64,000 nucleotides of DNA from Anthoceros angustus (GCA_010909165.1 VJWM01000107.1:806001-870000); one strand, 5' to 3'. Shown: positions 10,255 through 22,939, numbered from the stretch's first letter. The notes: generated by a model not told the origin, from the sequence alone. Numbers and translations are program-made.

Positions 10255-12979
10255 GCTGGTAAGCAATCCTGGGGGGTGGCTGGGGGAATGTTCTTAGTGG
10301 GTTGGTTTGGTGCACTTGGATTTCAGGCAGGTAGGCTGATGGGGATTGGATTGTTGTCTGTTTGCAGCGGAGGATCATCTTGGAAAGGCAGCGGCGACGC
10401 CCGTCCAGCCGCTCCCCAATTGTGGAACCAGCAGGGGCCGAGTTCATAGCTGCTGTAGCCGCGGGCATCAATGCACGCCACATCGTGCAGATCGGCTGTG
10501 GACTGTCCACTGTTGCGCTAGCTGCTGCAGCCAGGTCGACGGGTTCTCTCGTGGTATCACTGCACACCCAGGAGGAGAAGCAGAAGCTTGTGAGGGAACA
10601 TTTGCTCTTGTACGGTCTGCTTGATTACGTGCACTTCCTCTGTGGAGACCTTTGCGGCCTGGTTTCCGAGAGGGAAGGCATAGACTTTGTTTACATAAGT
10701 GGGGATGCGGACCTCTTCATTGAGATTTTCGACCTCTTGAACCTGAAGCCAGGAGCCTATGTTGTGGCAGACAATGCATTGGATGATTCCACCAACGACT
10801 ACATAAAGCATGTCAGACGCCAGCCAGGCGTTGATTGTTCGACTCTTCCAGTTGGACGGGGCCTCGAGATCACCAAGATCGTCAATTGGGACGATTTCAA
10901 CGCTGGGTATGATCCTCTTGCTACTGCCCGTTGTGATTGTGAATTGGCCACACCTTTTCATGCATTGAAGCAAGTTCCAGTTTGTGTTGTGCGTTCCTTG
11001 TGACCTGGCGTGTTTAAGGTGAATGCCGTTGTCCTGATTTTAGTCCGCTGCGTTAACAGGATTGGCAATGGGATGGTGATCCTGACAGGTTACGTAAACT
11101 CTCGCTCATTTTTGTAGGAGGAAGCGTTATGAGGAAGACTCTGTCGCAAGTTCATCCAAGCTGGTTGTTGCTTCCGATGCCTTGGTGGCAAAAAGCTCGC
11201 AGCCTCGCTCAGAGTCTTCTGGCTCTGTGTATTCAAACCAGGCTTCAGTGTCATCCGCTTTTGCTGCTGAAGAATGGATGGCTTCCAAAGCTGCAACACT
11301 TCTTGGAGAAGGAAGTGCAGAAGAAACGGAAGAGGTGGAAACTCAGAGACATGCTGCACAGGAGTTGGCATTTTCGGTGAATACTTCAGTATCTTCCATA
11401 TTTGCTGCTGAAGCGTGGATGGCTTCCCAGGCTAAGGCTTTTTATACTTATAGAGCAGATGATTGCGAAAGAGCTGACGAATTTTATGAACTCCAACCGG
11501 ACAAACATTCTGCACAGGACTTGCCACACTCTATAAATGGGGATACAACGGATTCTGATTTTGATGAGGGATATGCCAATTCCGAAGATGTGGAAATTCC
11601 TATCCAACCACATTCTGGGGAGACAGACCATGCTGGGGGTCCAATAGCAGGCATGGCAATGCCTAGGAATGGCCTTGTGGTTGGCGAGCCTGATTTTGAA
11701 GACGATCTTGATGGTCATGCTGGATTCCGTGAGTTCAAAGTTCCTGAAGATGGTCAGCTAGCAGATTTTGATGCAGACATTGCGATATATGACACACAGG
11801 ATGCTCTGCTTCCTTTCAGTGGCAGAGTGATGTCCCTCAAAGCAGGGGTGAAAAGATACGTAAAGCATGGATCAGCACGCTTATTGAACGGTACTGTGAC
11901 AGGCAACATAGAATTTGCTGAAGGGTACAGATCTGAGGACTCTGATACTGGTAAGGCATTCTATGAAGCTTGTCCTGTGGGTCAGTCTGTCTTCAAAGAA
12001 GTTGCACACGTCACACCAGGACTTGCTCAATCGGAAGACAATGAAACCAGTAGTAGACTGGTGGACTCAAGGCAGGATCTTCAGGAGTCGGAGAGTATCA
12101 AATCTGTGGACGGTCCAGTTAGTCATGGGAATGGTTTTGAAGATACACTGCCAGGTGAAAGCTTGCCAGAGACCACTGAGCTTGGGCCAGACTTTGAGAT
12201 TACGTTCCAGAATGAAGATACTTATACAGCGGTAATCATTCAAGGAGTCGACCAAGACATGCTGCTCTTCGACATCACAATGGCATTCAATGAATCTGGT
12301 GTGAGGTACTGGTCTCTTTCCTAGACCCTGCTAGCACTGAGCTTGTACACCAATGCTTCTGCTCTCCTGCGTCCTATGTGCTCTCCTAGGTCAGGTAACT
12401 GACTGGTGAAAAATGTCATCAAACTTGCTTGACATCAGCTCCTGGGCAGTCTAGGCAGTGTGTGCGTGTCTCTGGATCGCTAATAACAGACATCGATCAG
12501 TCATAATTACACTGTGCCTCGTAACAGAACATGTAAAGATCTCCGCATATGTTTTTTTTGACCCTGCCCTTATTTCCCCATCTTACAGGCGGATTCTTTA
12601 AGTACCTGAAATCAACCAATGGTCTCTTAAAGGAAGCACCTGGATCAGTTTGTGTTTTGGCAACCTTATGTAATTGATGTTGGATTCTGTGAGTTTGGAA
12701 AGGGGTTTTTTGCCATCCTGGTAAGCCTTTCTAAGGGAACCGGAGGAGTTAAACCTACCGTGTCATGTACGCAGTCTCTTTTGTGGATGGCTTAACTCAC
12801 ACCATCTTCCTTCCCGTTTGTGCAGTGTGCGGAGGGCAAAGATAAACACGACGCAGGAGAAGTACATTGAAGACATCTTCTATGTCGTGGACTCGAAAAC
12901 TGGGGCAGCATTGGACATCTCTCGCCGAGACGGTTTGAGAGAGACCCTCCTGAGAAAACTCTCTCATCACAGAAGCTGA
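10205..12979 (+). CDS. DUF1442 domain fused to ACT domain
   Basis: Exon model: 10205-10258, 10368-10906, 11118-12305, 12826-12979, giving 644 residues; all introns are GT-AG and phases agree. Residues 1-198 form a DUF1442 domain, a plant family with a Rossmann methyltransferase-like fold: the N-terminal TPAYVETLKL, then FIAAVAAGINARHIVQIG and LPVGRGLEITKI near its end. Residues 199 to about 560 are an acidic linker rich in Ser, Glu and Asp with a 45-residue internal repeat. The last ~80 residues read as an ACT domain of GlnD/ACR type (GVDQDMLLFDITMAFNESGV, then YIEDIFYVVDSKTG after the last intron). ACT domains usually bind small ligands such as amino acids. No catalytic activity is established for DUF1442, and I infer only a regulatory or metabolite-sensing role. 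Exons 1-2 without splicing would end at 11003, so a short DUF1442-only form is possible. No transit peptide is obvious. Confidence 0.8.
11245..11536 (+). repeat. Internal duplication in DUF1442-ACT linker
   Basis: Two copies of a ~45-residue unit lie in tandem at about residues 241-286 and 288-337. Each contains SVSS-x-FAAE-x-WMAS and ends with a H-x-AQ-(E/D)-L-x-x-S-(V/I)-N block. The nucleotide sequences differ more than the conserved residues do, which suggests selection on the WMAS core. Confidence 0.8.
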
Positions 12980-14388
12980 CGGTGATACCCACCCTGTGAT
13001 GGGAATTTAGCTTGTTGTGATAAGGTTGGCGGGCACCTGCCTGTCCCGAAAGCCGTGCAGAAATTGTACATTGTGACGTGGCGGAGGGTCGTCTACAACC
13101 TGGCTGGGTTGTTTGGCTGAGGAAGTGTAGGTACATAGGGGGTAGAGAAATTATTGATCCGCGCAAGCCTTTAGGGCCATAATTATTTACTTGAGTTGGT
13201 TGTCTGTGTTACCACTCATCCACAATGACGTTGTCCGCACCGCCTAGCAGAAAGGGTTTCGATTGCTTATTGCCTTCTGAGGTTTTAGGTTGCCTACTGC
13301 CTACTGAACGCCGCTCTTCGTAATTCTAGGGATAGGTGACCGTACCTGTGGACCGTCCCGTCGCCTAAACCTCATCTGAAAGTACCAATTCTCCGAGAAT
13401 TGGATCCCGTCATTGGCTCCCTTTTTGTGTCCACAGTCCTCAACTCGTTCACCATCTCCGTGTGCCTTTTGGTAATGCGCGGGAGAATGGAACGTATGTA
13501 CCAAGCCTAATTCATTACAAGGGGTTCGCATTGGAAGGATTGTACGAAGCTTGACAGGTAGGACTTTAGGCGACTGACAGGTAGGACTTCAGGCGACCTC
13601 ACGTCCCCGCAAGCGTGCAAGGTGAGCACCATGGCACATAGGCCAGACACTTTGCAGGTGCAGATTCCGAAGCCTGGCACATTCAGCAAGGAGGCTTTAT
13701 CTTGGGCTATGAGCAACCATCAAGGTCCGAGGACATTGTACACCGACGTGAAACGGGTTTACATGCCTGCGATCGGGTTTGTGATTTTATTGCAAGTGGG
13801 AAAGCAAATGTTAGCTTTCCCATCTCCTTCGTCAGGTTGCAGCACCGGGCTCAGATCACAGAACCAAGGAATCAAGTTAAGTAGACACGAGGAAGCGAGG
13901 TCACGGCCTGTCATTGTGACTACGGGCCTGCTGACCGTGGCGTCCAGACAGGTGTAAAAGTGAAAAACATGTGTTAAACAGTCCGACACACAAAATGCAA
14001 GCTAGATGGATTGACCACACATCCTATCCTAGGTGCAGAGAGCTGATCCGACCACCGAACCAAAGCATTTGCGATAACTACATTAAAGACAAGTATAATA
14101 TAAAAACCTGAATTGTATATTTTTGTGAAGAATGTATTTTTTACAATCGATGTGCAATGGTGACAGGTTTGATCTGCTTCACTTGTCCAAAAATTGACCA
14201 TATCAAGGTTTATGTCTAACACAAACACTAAGGCCCTAAAGATGTCTTCCAATGTACTCTCCGCATTCTCCTTGCTTCCTCCTACATTCCAAGTTACCTT
14301 CTTCTTCTTCTTTTTTGGAGGAGAGAAGAAGGGTTTAAGCCTGGCCTTGTTGCTTGGGCCTCTCTTTGGAAAGCTTGTAGTGGGGCGC
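12980..14388. other. No gene recognised
   Basis: This contains the 3' flank of the DUF1442-ACT gene and the downstream flank of the transposon nest. Small open frames near 13.0-13.1 kb (-) and 13.6-14.0 kb (+) have no recognisable motif. Confidence 0.5.
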
Positions 14389-16486
14389 TCACGTGACCGA
14401 TGGTTTCCTCCATCTGCTATCTCCTTGCCCCAATAGCGTTTTACGAACAAGCACGTCGACCTCGAATACAATGCCATCATTCATGTAGACACAATCCCAC
14501 AACTCCTTGCACCCTTCCTCCACACTTGCCATCTTCTTTTCCTTCAATTCTTGAAAGCGGGACTTGCAAGATTGAACCCTCGGTGGTACACTTGGTGTGC
14601 AGTACTCATCCAATGAAGCTAGCAAGGTTGACATTTCACCACCCTTTGTACACTGAAGACAACTTAATCGCAATGTTATGTCCACTTCCTCCCCCACCTT
14701 GCCATTGGTAGCTACAAACTTGCGACCAAGGACTGATGTATGGGCAAAGACTCCAAGCATCTGCTGGACTTTCACAACATGCTTGCATAAAAATGCTTGT
14801 TGTCCTTGTGGACAGTTGCAAGTTGCCCACATAGACATCGCATTGTCAATCACATAAGTTGCCTTCCAAGGATCTGATGTGAACATACACTTAGCCACAC
14901 CGTATGGCTCCATTGGGAGGGACACCATGTCCTCTGAGATATCATTTGCAGCAGCGTCTGCATGTCTATGCAACTGTTCCTGCTTGGTATTGACCACATA
15001 CCCTCCCTCCTTACAATGGTTTTGGTACCAAAAGTGAGTAGCCACCACAAAACATAATTGATGAAGCAACCAATCAACTCGGCGACCATAAATCCCCACT
15101 TTTGAGTAAGCTAACCTTTCCTTCAAGAATCTATGCCACGCTTCAATGGAGGAAGTGCAGTCTTGTCCGGCATGAAGCATTGTGCAAGCGGCCTTCAAGA
15201 ACATATTTGGAAGGATTGAAAGGGCATAAGAATAATAGTCGAATTGCACAAACTTGTAGACTCTTAAAGAACATGACAACGAACACACTCATCTAGTTGG
15301 CCTTCCCAAGTTTGTTGCATATACTTTATGAATTGCCACTGTGTTCGGCTCCATTTGTTGTAAAATTCTAGAAGAAGCTCCTTTCCTAAAGCCACTGAGT
15401 CCACCCTTGTCTGTCCCCCTTGAACGTACATGATCTGACCTAACTCAACCCACATAGCTTGTCTGTCGTGCACATTCTTAATCTTCTTCAACAAATTTCG
15501 CAGCTAGGCACGGCGAACGTGCCACAAGCACAAGAAGATCGGCACATCCCGTGACCAGACTTCCCTTAAAGCACCTATCTCTGCAGCACAATCATCAACC
15601 AAGAATGCGGATGGCAGCCAATCTGGAGCTGACTGAAGAACTCTCAAGCGTAAAGAAGTAAGCCATGGAACTAAAGCTCTTGTGGTCGCTTCCTGTGTGA
15701 GAGCCCATGCAACTGGTATTCCATTCTGATGTTGGTCGAACACCATGATAGTAAATAGCTGGTACTTATATTTGTTTACTCCAAAAGTGGAGTCCATAGC
15801 AAATGTATTGTGTCCATCTTTGCACAAATCTCAACATGAAGGATGTTTGCAAGCCTAGGTCAAAAGGCTCTCCCTCCACAGACCTATGAAACACATACCC
15901 TGCATGTAATTGCATCCAAATATTTGCCCTACACTAAGGTTATCGTCTTCATGATACATCCACTCATTTTTCTCCACCTCCCTAGCTATATTGTAGACAT
16001 CATCCCGTGTGAGGAAGTCGTCCCTTACCTTCACATAGGGGGCCTCATGGATTGATAAAACAGAGGGACAACATTTAGCTACAACGAGAAAGTTGATGGC
16101 GTCAAAATCTCATCAATAGACACGTGACAATGTAAACAATGTCTCACCCAAGCTTTCTTCTCCGACAAATGTGGGGCTCTAATATCTCGAACTATGTCTG
16201 TGTAAGATGGACCATGACAAACTAGACCCCTGATATCAACATGTCTACTCTCATAGAGCAAAATCTGAGCAACAGATGGCCACAAATACAGCCTTTTCAT
16301 ACTAAAACTAGCCTGACACCCATGTTTGATGCTCTCTCCACCAGCTAGCCTTGACCGCCTTTTATTAGGGAGAGGAGGATGCTGAACAACAGCTTGCATG
16401 GTAGAACGGTAATCCTCAGGTCCGTAACCACACCAGTACCTGATCAAGCGACACACCGGTGAGAAACCATTGAATGTAGAAGTCAT
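14389..16486 (-). mobile_element. Degenerate MULE/FAR1-like transposase
   Basis: Read on the - strand, the pieces lie in the order expected for a Mutator-like (MULE) transposase. First comes an N-terminal Cys/His-containing region (16486 to 16079). A DDFLTRDDVYNI segment follows near 16.0 kb. The DDE catalytic core has the first Asp in FAMDSTFGVNKYKYQLF, then NGIPVAWAL, then a second Asp in FLVDDCAAE followed by LCLWHVRR (15827-15504). A helical region (15494-15264) precedes a SWIM zinc finger of CxC...CxH form (CNCPQGQQAFLCKH, about 14820-14780). The pieces sit in different frames with stops between them, so the element is dead unless some breaks are introns. No terminal inverted repeats were identified by eye. 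Confidence 0.8.
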
Positions 16487-16836
16487 GGTAAGTTGGAAAA
16501 AGCGTTTAGAGACAGAAACCTTGTCAACTCATATCAAAACTACACACAAAAGCATACCATTCTGTTCATCTCGTTGAGAGCTACAAAATGGTATATAGCA
16601 TGACAAGATTAACGACTGGAGAAAGGAATCAGACGTGAAAGGCATGTCATATCAAATAATGCCAGAGTAAGAAAAGGTTTGAAGTCAGTATCTTGCGCAA
16701 ACCTTTTCCGAATTCAACAAAAAAGACATCATTAGAATTGTCTCAGCAAGACAAACAGTTTGGTGTATGACTTGTCAAGATTCCGAACTACTGGAGAAAG
16801 TTAGGAGCTATGAAAGACAGGCGCTTGAAGACATAA

Positions 16837-18942
16837 TGATTCATGAGAAGCAAAAAGGACATCAAGCAATTGCACAAACCAAAACCAACGGTAATCCCTA
16901 GGCCCGTAACCACAGTAGTACCTGATCGAGCAACACACCAGTGAGAAACCTTTGAATCTAGAAGTCATGGTAAGTTGGAAAAAGCGAGATAGAAACCTTG
17001 TCAACTCATATCAAAACTACACACAAAAGCATACCATTCTGTTCATCTCGTTGAGAGCTACAAAATGGTATATAGCATGACAAGATTAATAACGACTGGA
17101 GAAAGAAATCAGACGTGAAAGGCATGTCATATCAAATAATGCTAGAGTAGGAAAAGGTTTGAAGTCAGTATCTTGCGCAAACCTTTTCAGAATTCAACAT
17201 AAAAAGACATCGTTAGAATTGTCTCAGCAAGACGAACAATTTGGTGTATGACTTGTCAAGATTCCGAACTACTGGAGAAAGTTAGGAGCTATGAAAGACA
17301 GGTGCTCGAAGACACAATGATCCATAAGAAGCAAAAAGGATATCAAGCAATTGCACAAACCAAAACCAAACAAATTTGACTGCCAAGATTGATGAATCTG
17401 CCTTTGGCTGATTGGTTTGTGATACTTGGCTCGGACCCTTTGTCCAGACTCTTGCAAAATTGGTTGGTGCTCCACTATAGCTATTCATTCCGCCAACGAA
17501 ATCTTGCACACGTTCCCAAAGAATGTGTGCAACTTGGGCCTCCTTCACACGTCCTGGAGCTGAAGAATGCTTGTACAGTAATTTCTGCCATGAAAGGTGG
17601 CAATCTCGAAACAGTTCGGGCTGTGGCGCTTCAATGGAAAAGGGACAATCCCTTGGCAAGTCAACTTCCACCATCTCGCTTAACCTCACGCTCATTTCGC
17701 GGCGAAAGCTTGCTGCTGAACTGCTGCCATCGCTGGTAATCCACCCTCAAGTGCCTTAACAAGGAAGAAATGTATGAGAAACAACGGAAGAATGCAAGTT
17801 ACAGGTTTGCCAAAGATGATTTCCTCACACCCAAGGATATACAAAATATGGAGGTTCATGTTTCATCTTATGCGTACCAACTCAAAATAATGATTCATGA
17901 GAAGCAAAAAGGACATCAAGCAATTGCACAAACCAAAACCAACGGTAATCCCTAGGCCCGTAACCACAGTAGTACCTGATCGAGCAACACACCAGTGAGA
18001 AACCTTTGAATCTAGAAGTCATGGTAAGTTGGAAAAAGCGTTTACAGATAGAAACCTTGTCAACTCATATCAAAACTACACACAAAAGCATACCATTCTG
18101 TTCATCTCGTTGAGAGCTACAAAATGGTATATAGCATGACAAGATTAATAACGACTGGAGAAAGAAATCAGACGTGAAAGGCATGTCATATCAAATAATG
18201 CTAGAGTAGGAAAAGGTTTGAAGTCAGTATCTTGCGCAAACCTTTTCAGAATTCAACATAAAAAGACATCGTTAGAATTGTCTCAGCAAGACGAACAATT
18301 TGGTGTATGACTTGTCAAGATTCCGAACTACTGGAGAAAGTTAGGAGCTATGAAAGACAGGTGCTCGAAGACACAATGATCCATAAGAAGCAAAAAGGAT
18401 ATCAAGCAATTGCACAAACCAAAACCAAACAAATTTGACTGCCAAGATTGATGAATCTGCCTTTGGCTGATTGGTTTGTGATACTTGGCTCGGACCCTTT
18501 GTCCAGACTCTTGCAAAATTGGTTGGTGCTCCACTATAGCTATTCATTCATAGAAATCTTGCACGTTCCCAAAGAATGTGTGCAACTTGGGCCTCCTTCA
18601 CACGTCCTGGAGCTGAAGAATGCTTGTACAGTAATTTCTGCCATGAAAGGTGGCAATCTCGAAACAGTTCGGGCTGTGGCGCTTCAATGGAAAAGGGACA
18701 ATCCCTTGGCAAGTCAACTTCCACCATCTCGCTTAACCTCACGCTCATTTCGCGGCGGCTTCTTTCTGACTCCATCGTAATCCACCCTCAAGTGCCTTAA
18801 CAAGGAAGAAATGTATGAGAAACAACGGAAGAATGCAAGTTACAGGTTTGCCAAAGATGATTTCCTCACACCCAAGGATATACAAAATATGGAGGTTCAT
18901 GTTTCATCTTGTACGTACCAACTCCGAAATAATGATGCTGAA
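16837..18942. repeat. 1.05-kb tandem duplication in the transposon nest
   Basis: Unit 1 (about 16837-17889) is followed directly by unit 2 (about 17890-18942), offset 1053-1059 bp and nearly identical apart from small indels. The junction lies at a shared AATAATGAT. Within and beside the units a block of about 400 bp starting ATGGTAAGTTGGAAAAAGCG occurs three times (16485, 16968, 18020), so an earlier duplication is nested inside the later one. Confidence 0.88.
17282..17747 (-). pseudogene. Unrecognised ORF within transposon nest
   Basis: A - strand frame of about 138 codons has protein-like composition (charged helices, AHILWERVQDF, then GAPTNFARVWTKG) but I do not recognise a family. The duplicate at about 18341-18775 carries an indel that breaks the same frame after ILWER, so at least the second copy is inactive. 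It may be an accessory or captured fragment belonging to the MULE-like elements on either side. Confidence 0.45.
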
Positions 18943-19232
18943 AGTGTTCGTATTTGGATGGATGTGCAGACTTGGTTTTCTATCCCCAAATCCTGCTGTT
19001 TTCAAGCTTTGTTCCTGATAGTTTTGTCCTCGGCATACAGGCACCATTCATGCTGAAGATAGATGAAATGGGGCCACATTCCATCATAGCCACGGATGCC
19101 ACTTTTGGTTTGAACTCAATTCGTGACCTTTTTGGTGTTTGACAACTTCGAGAATGGGATCTCAGTTGCCTGGGTCTTGTACAAGTGCAAGAAATTTGAT
19201 CGACAGGGTATGTCTAAGTGGCTGCAAGTAAT
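17770..19232 (+). mobile_element. Second MULE-like transposase remnant
   Basis: On the + strand a FAKDDFLTPKDIQNMEVHVS segment (twice, through the tandem duplication) matches the DDFLTRDDVYNI segment of the neighbouring - strand element. It is followed at about 19020-19230 by SFVLGIQAPFMLKIDEM and the first catalytic Asp in IIATDATFGLNS, then a frameshifted NGISVAWVLY. This is the same order as in MULE DDE domains. The reading frame changes several times and the C-terminal half with a SWIM finger is missing, so this is a truncated dead copy. Confidence 0.72.
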
Positions 19233-20653
19233 GCAACTCGGGCAACCATGGTAGATCCGAATTGAAAACCCAACGCATTTTTGGTGCATAACTTTTAAGC
19301 GGAAATCAATACTACTAGGTATGTGTTTGGTGAGGACATGTTGCCAGTCTTCTAAGTATGTTTATGGCATGTGAGGTGTGCCTGGTTACGAAACTTGCTG
19401 CAGAAAGCCCATTGAATGGGCAGATAACGGTAAACATGATGCAGAAGCTTGGTAACCTCAGCGACCAAACCGAGCATAGATGCGCTTCCCTGTGCACATG
19501 GCTTTTAAGTTCTTGCGAGACAAAAAAATGTGAGGAGAATGAATGAAGGCCCATATTTTTTCACAACCCATTAGTTGATAGAGGAAGATGCACTCGTAAT
19601 TGTGCAACTCGGAACAGGCTCCTCGATTTTTTTAATTATTTATCGCTTAAAATTTATAATTAACTCAAAATAAGGGAAAACCCCCTTTGGCGTTTTGGGG
19701 TTGAGTGCAGGCAGTCACATTCTATCCCGTCGCCCTAAACCCTAAACCCTAAACCTCATCAGCTTTCAATTTGAGCCATGCTACGTCCTCTTAAATATGT
19801 GGTAACTCTCTTAGGTACATATCACCAAAAGACCATATTAGGAAACGCTTGTTTTCCAAGTGTGGAACACAACCGACTTTCACAGGGACTACAACAGATT
19901 TCCAAACCACAAAACATTCCTCCATAGCTAGGTACTATCTAAAACCATTGGTGGGAGGCCGACCAAACTATCTAAAACAGAGTCTCAAAAAATGGCCTGC
20001 TGCTTCTAGGTGCCCGCCCTCCCACTGGAAAGAATCGTGGCCACATTGTTGGATATTCTGCGAATATGCCAGTGATTCCCCGGTCCCAGTGAGGAGACCA
20101 CCGACAAAAGGGCTGGTGGAGAGGGGGCAATGCAATCGGAGCTCACCTTGGCCTAGTCCTGGACATGAAGCTCGCTGCGAGCGCCTCCAGTTTAGTAGAA
20201 TCATAGGTCAACGTCGTGGTTGAGAGGCATCTTCTAAACCCCTTATGGTCGATGTGAAGTGACGTTGCTATGGAGGCCTGGTTTTTGTGTTGTGAAAACC
20301 CTACGCGAACATCGCTCAAAGGTTCCAAGTGGAACCTGTGTGTAGAAAAAATTCAGAGCCTTTGCAAAACGAGAGACTCAATATGAGTAATTCAGCGTTC
20401 CGAGGTTAAATTAACGGAATATGTATGTCAGAGGAAGACACTGGGAAGGGTTTAAGGCCCCCTCCTTCTAAAGTGACAATTTGTTTTTGATCGAATTCAG
20501 AAACAAACTTAAAAAAATTAGGCACAGCGAGGGTAGATATGACAGTGCAGCGAGCTCAGGGTTTCCGATTGCTCGATTTCCACACCACTAGCTTACAAAA
20601 ACATGTGGAGGTTTGCCCTTTGCTCATAAAGAGCTCCACTCAAATTACCTGGA
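19233..20653. other. No gene recognised
   Basis: Apart from the telomere-like repeat, only short open frames without motifs are seen. An AT-rich stretch lies near 19.63-19.68 kb. Confidence 0.5.
19733..19755 (+). repeat. Interstitial telomere-like CCCTAAA repeat
   Basis: Just over three units of the plant telomere repeat CCCTAAA lie in a row. It is too short to be a telomere and marks an interstitial site. Confidence 0.85.
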
Positions 20654-21096
20654 TCACCTACTTCTACCTCGCATATGGACAGGCAGCTGTACCGAGACAC
20701 CAAAGCTGTCCTTCACATCCACAGGTTGCACAAACTCCACTTGATGCAAATGTCTCTCTGGGATCACAGGTCTTTCACCTGCTGTGGCAACAACGCTTGC
20801 TGAGTCTGTTTTCGCCTGAGCATCTGCACGAAGAAGTCTCTTAAGAGTCAGCATTTAGCTGCAGAACATGCAGGGGTTAGGACCACACTGTAACGTTCAG
20901 AAAGCCTGCAGAGACCCCTACCAGCACTGGGTTGTGTGCAGGACGTACCAAGAAGTGGAACAGTTGAGAACATGTAGAGGACCAACACGCAAGCCATAAG
21001 CACAACAGGGATGAGGTGCACAGCCTGCTCTGCTTTCAGCCTCCAGTGCATCTTTTCTCCTTTCTCCAGATCCTTGAAGCTCATGTCATCATCCAT
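20654..21096 (-). CDS. Small single-pass membrane protein, family not recognised
   Basis: A two-exon model is supported by matching phase: exon 1 is 20949-21096 and exon 2 is 20654-20823 (GT-AG intron, phase 1), giving 105 residues. The N-terminus is hydrophilic and charged (MDDDMSFKDLEKGEKMHWRL). One hydrophobic segment follows (HLIPVVLMACVLVLYMFS, about residues 26-44), then a ~60-residue soluble tail encoded mostly by exon 2. The start is the first ATG after an acceptor-like CTCCAG, so a further upstream exon is possible. A degraded inverted copy of exon 1 at about 23565-23660 shows that this sequence was duplicated. The order Lys/Arg-rich N-terminus then TM suggests a type II anchor. I do not recognise the function. 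Confidence 0.5.
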
Positions 21097-22020
21097 CTCA
21101 CCTGGAGAGACCAAAGAAGGTCGAGTTCTCCCAACGCCACTGCCTGCAGGGACTGACAGGCCCAATATCCCAGAAGAAGAACGCTGCATGATGTCTGATG
21201 ACGCTCCCGAGAATACCATATATGTCTGATGGGAATGCCAGAGGAAACATCGAGGGCCCACATAAGTACTTATCGAGAAAACTTCTAGCCATAAGACATG
21301 TGTACTGCTCACCCCGACCGCAGGGCCAGAAGATTCAAGACAGCGATTTATTCTGCCATCCCTGCTTGAGCACCACCTGCATGGGCACCGGATACTGCAG
21401 GCGCCTGAACAATTCACAAACGTTTACACACCCTAACCAGGGATTTCCTGCAATCACAACACCGTTGCAATTCTCAGGGGAAGGACAGTCACATCACACT
21501 GGCTAGATGATCGGTCTTGTGACAAACAACGCACAACCGATGATGAGGGAAGGCCATGCTTTCGGCCAACTCAGAATGAAAATGGACAGCACTGCCACGA
21601 AACATAGATCACAACCAGTCAGGGGAATGAGCTCTGGGAACTAAGACATCCGATAGGAACCATACCCGGTCATCTTGTGCGGTCTCTTGAAAAATTCCAC
21701 AGAATACCGGTAGCGGTGTGGAGCAGCACAACTGGTAGTCTGACGCATTGATCTGATCCTTCAAAAGCCAGAGGGAACAGGACAGCGATCCAACCACCCT
21801 GGCAAACCGAGCTAGAGATGAATGCAGGCGTAACTAGGTTGTATTTCTAACAGAGAAGAGGTGCAAAAGACGAGATCCAGCTGGCACACTTGACAACCCG
21901 GACAAGGACAAGCAAGGAATCAGAGTCCCCCGAGATTGCCTCAACGGGGAGGATTAGCTTGGCCCTGTTTCCTATCAGACATCAAACTCGTCTTGGCAAG
22001 CAGCGTGCACTCGTCAGGCA
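21040..22020. repeat. Left arm of large imperfect inverted repeat
   Basis: Three blocks match the reverse complement of the right arm (22940-23660) in collinear inverted order. Block 21960-22020 pairs with 22940-23012, block 21630-21740 with 23028-23130, and block 21040-21310 with 23400-23645. Identity is high within blocks but indels are frequent. The arms are separated by about 0.9 kb. Confidence 0.82.
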
Positions 22021-22939
22021 AGAGGAAGATGAAATGCCTCCACTGCTCGGACCCGGTGACAGGCTCAAGATTGGCACACAACTGCAGGCCCCTTTCACCT
22101 CTCAGGAGGTCGGGCATTTCCCGGGGCCACGTAGGCAGCACAAGATGGAAATGGACTTCTCAGAGTGGTTTCCCGGCTGCTAAACTCGCGACGGAGGCTA
22201 GATTTACCCAACAGAGCGGCATGGATTTACCGTCTGTTAGCGGCCTCAGATGCAGCTGGCGGTCAAACCACTGAGCATGGACTAAATTCGTCACAACCAC
22301 TAGGTAAACAACCTCCACTGGCAATGGATATCTTTGATGACATGAAGGTTGTGGGCACTGGGCGAACAACACTAGCCGAGCGGAGGCCTGTTGATTTGAG
22401 GGAGGAAGCGTGTGCATACAGCGAATCGTTGCTGACCAGTCTCGTCCGGGGGCCTTCACAGCTGCGTGTCATCCTCGTGGGCTGATTCCGCAGGGTTATG
22501 AAAATGGACGTAGGAAGCGAAAGAAAAAGGAATACCCAGTTCTGTTTTCAGGGAGGGCTGACCCAGTCCATCTTGAGAAAAGGGGCCTGCCCGTTTCCCT
22601 CGAGGGAGAGGCGAGGCGCGAGAACCTCGCTTTTTCTGTTATGTCTTGTTTGTTTTATCACGTTGGCTGGGCTGGCCCCGGCCTCGAGGTGGGTTTACGC
22701 TGTTTGCATGTTTTGAGCTGGATGGAAGGAGGTGTGGGTTGCTTAGCCATCACAAGTAATGCGTGCGATTGCGGTTGGTTGTCTCAAAGGCAGGTGGTGG
22801 TGTTTGACCTGGATATGGGATCTGCTACGACTCTCATTGCCATGGTTTTGTGGTACCGCTACCAAAGCAGCGGCAGAAACAGGCCCGGAGGAACCGATGT
22901 AGCTGCTGGCAGATTGCATTGCGTATTCAGGCATTCAAT

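Noticed and set aside
10368-11003. DUF1442 exon as a complete single-exon gene
   Set aside because: It lacks an ATG (the frame opens at an intron acceptor TTTGCAG), the conserved N-terminus lies in an upstream exon, and a good donor at 10907 joins it in phase to the ACT-containing exons. The short form remains possible only as an isoform.
22160-22485. PPR-like DIFDDMKVVG segment as another PPR gene
   Set aside because: A single short match without neighbouring repeats is too weak.
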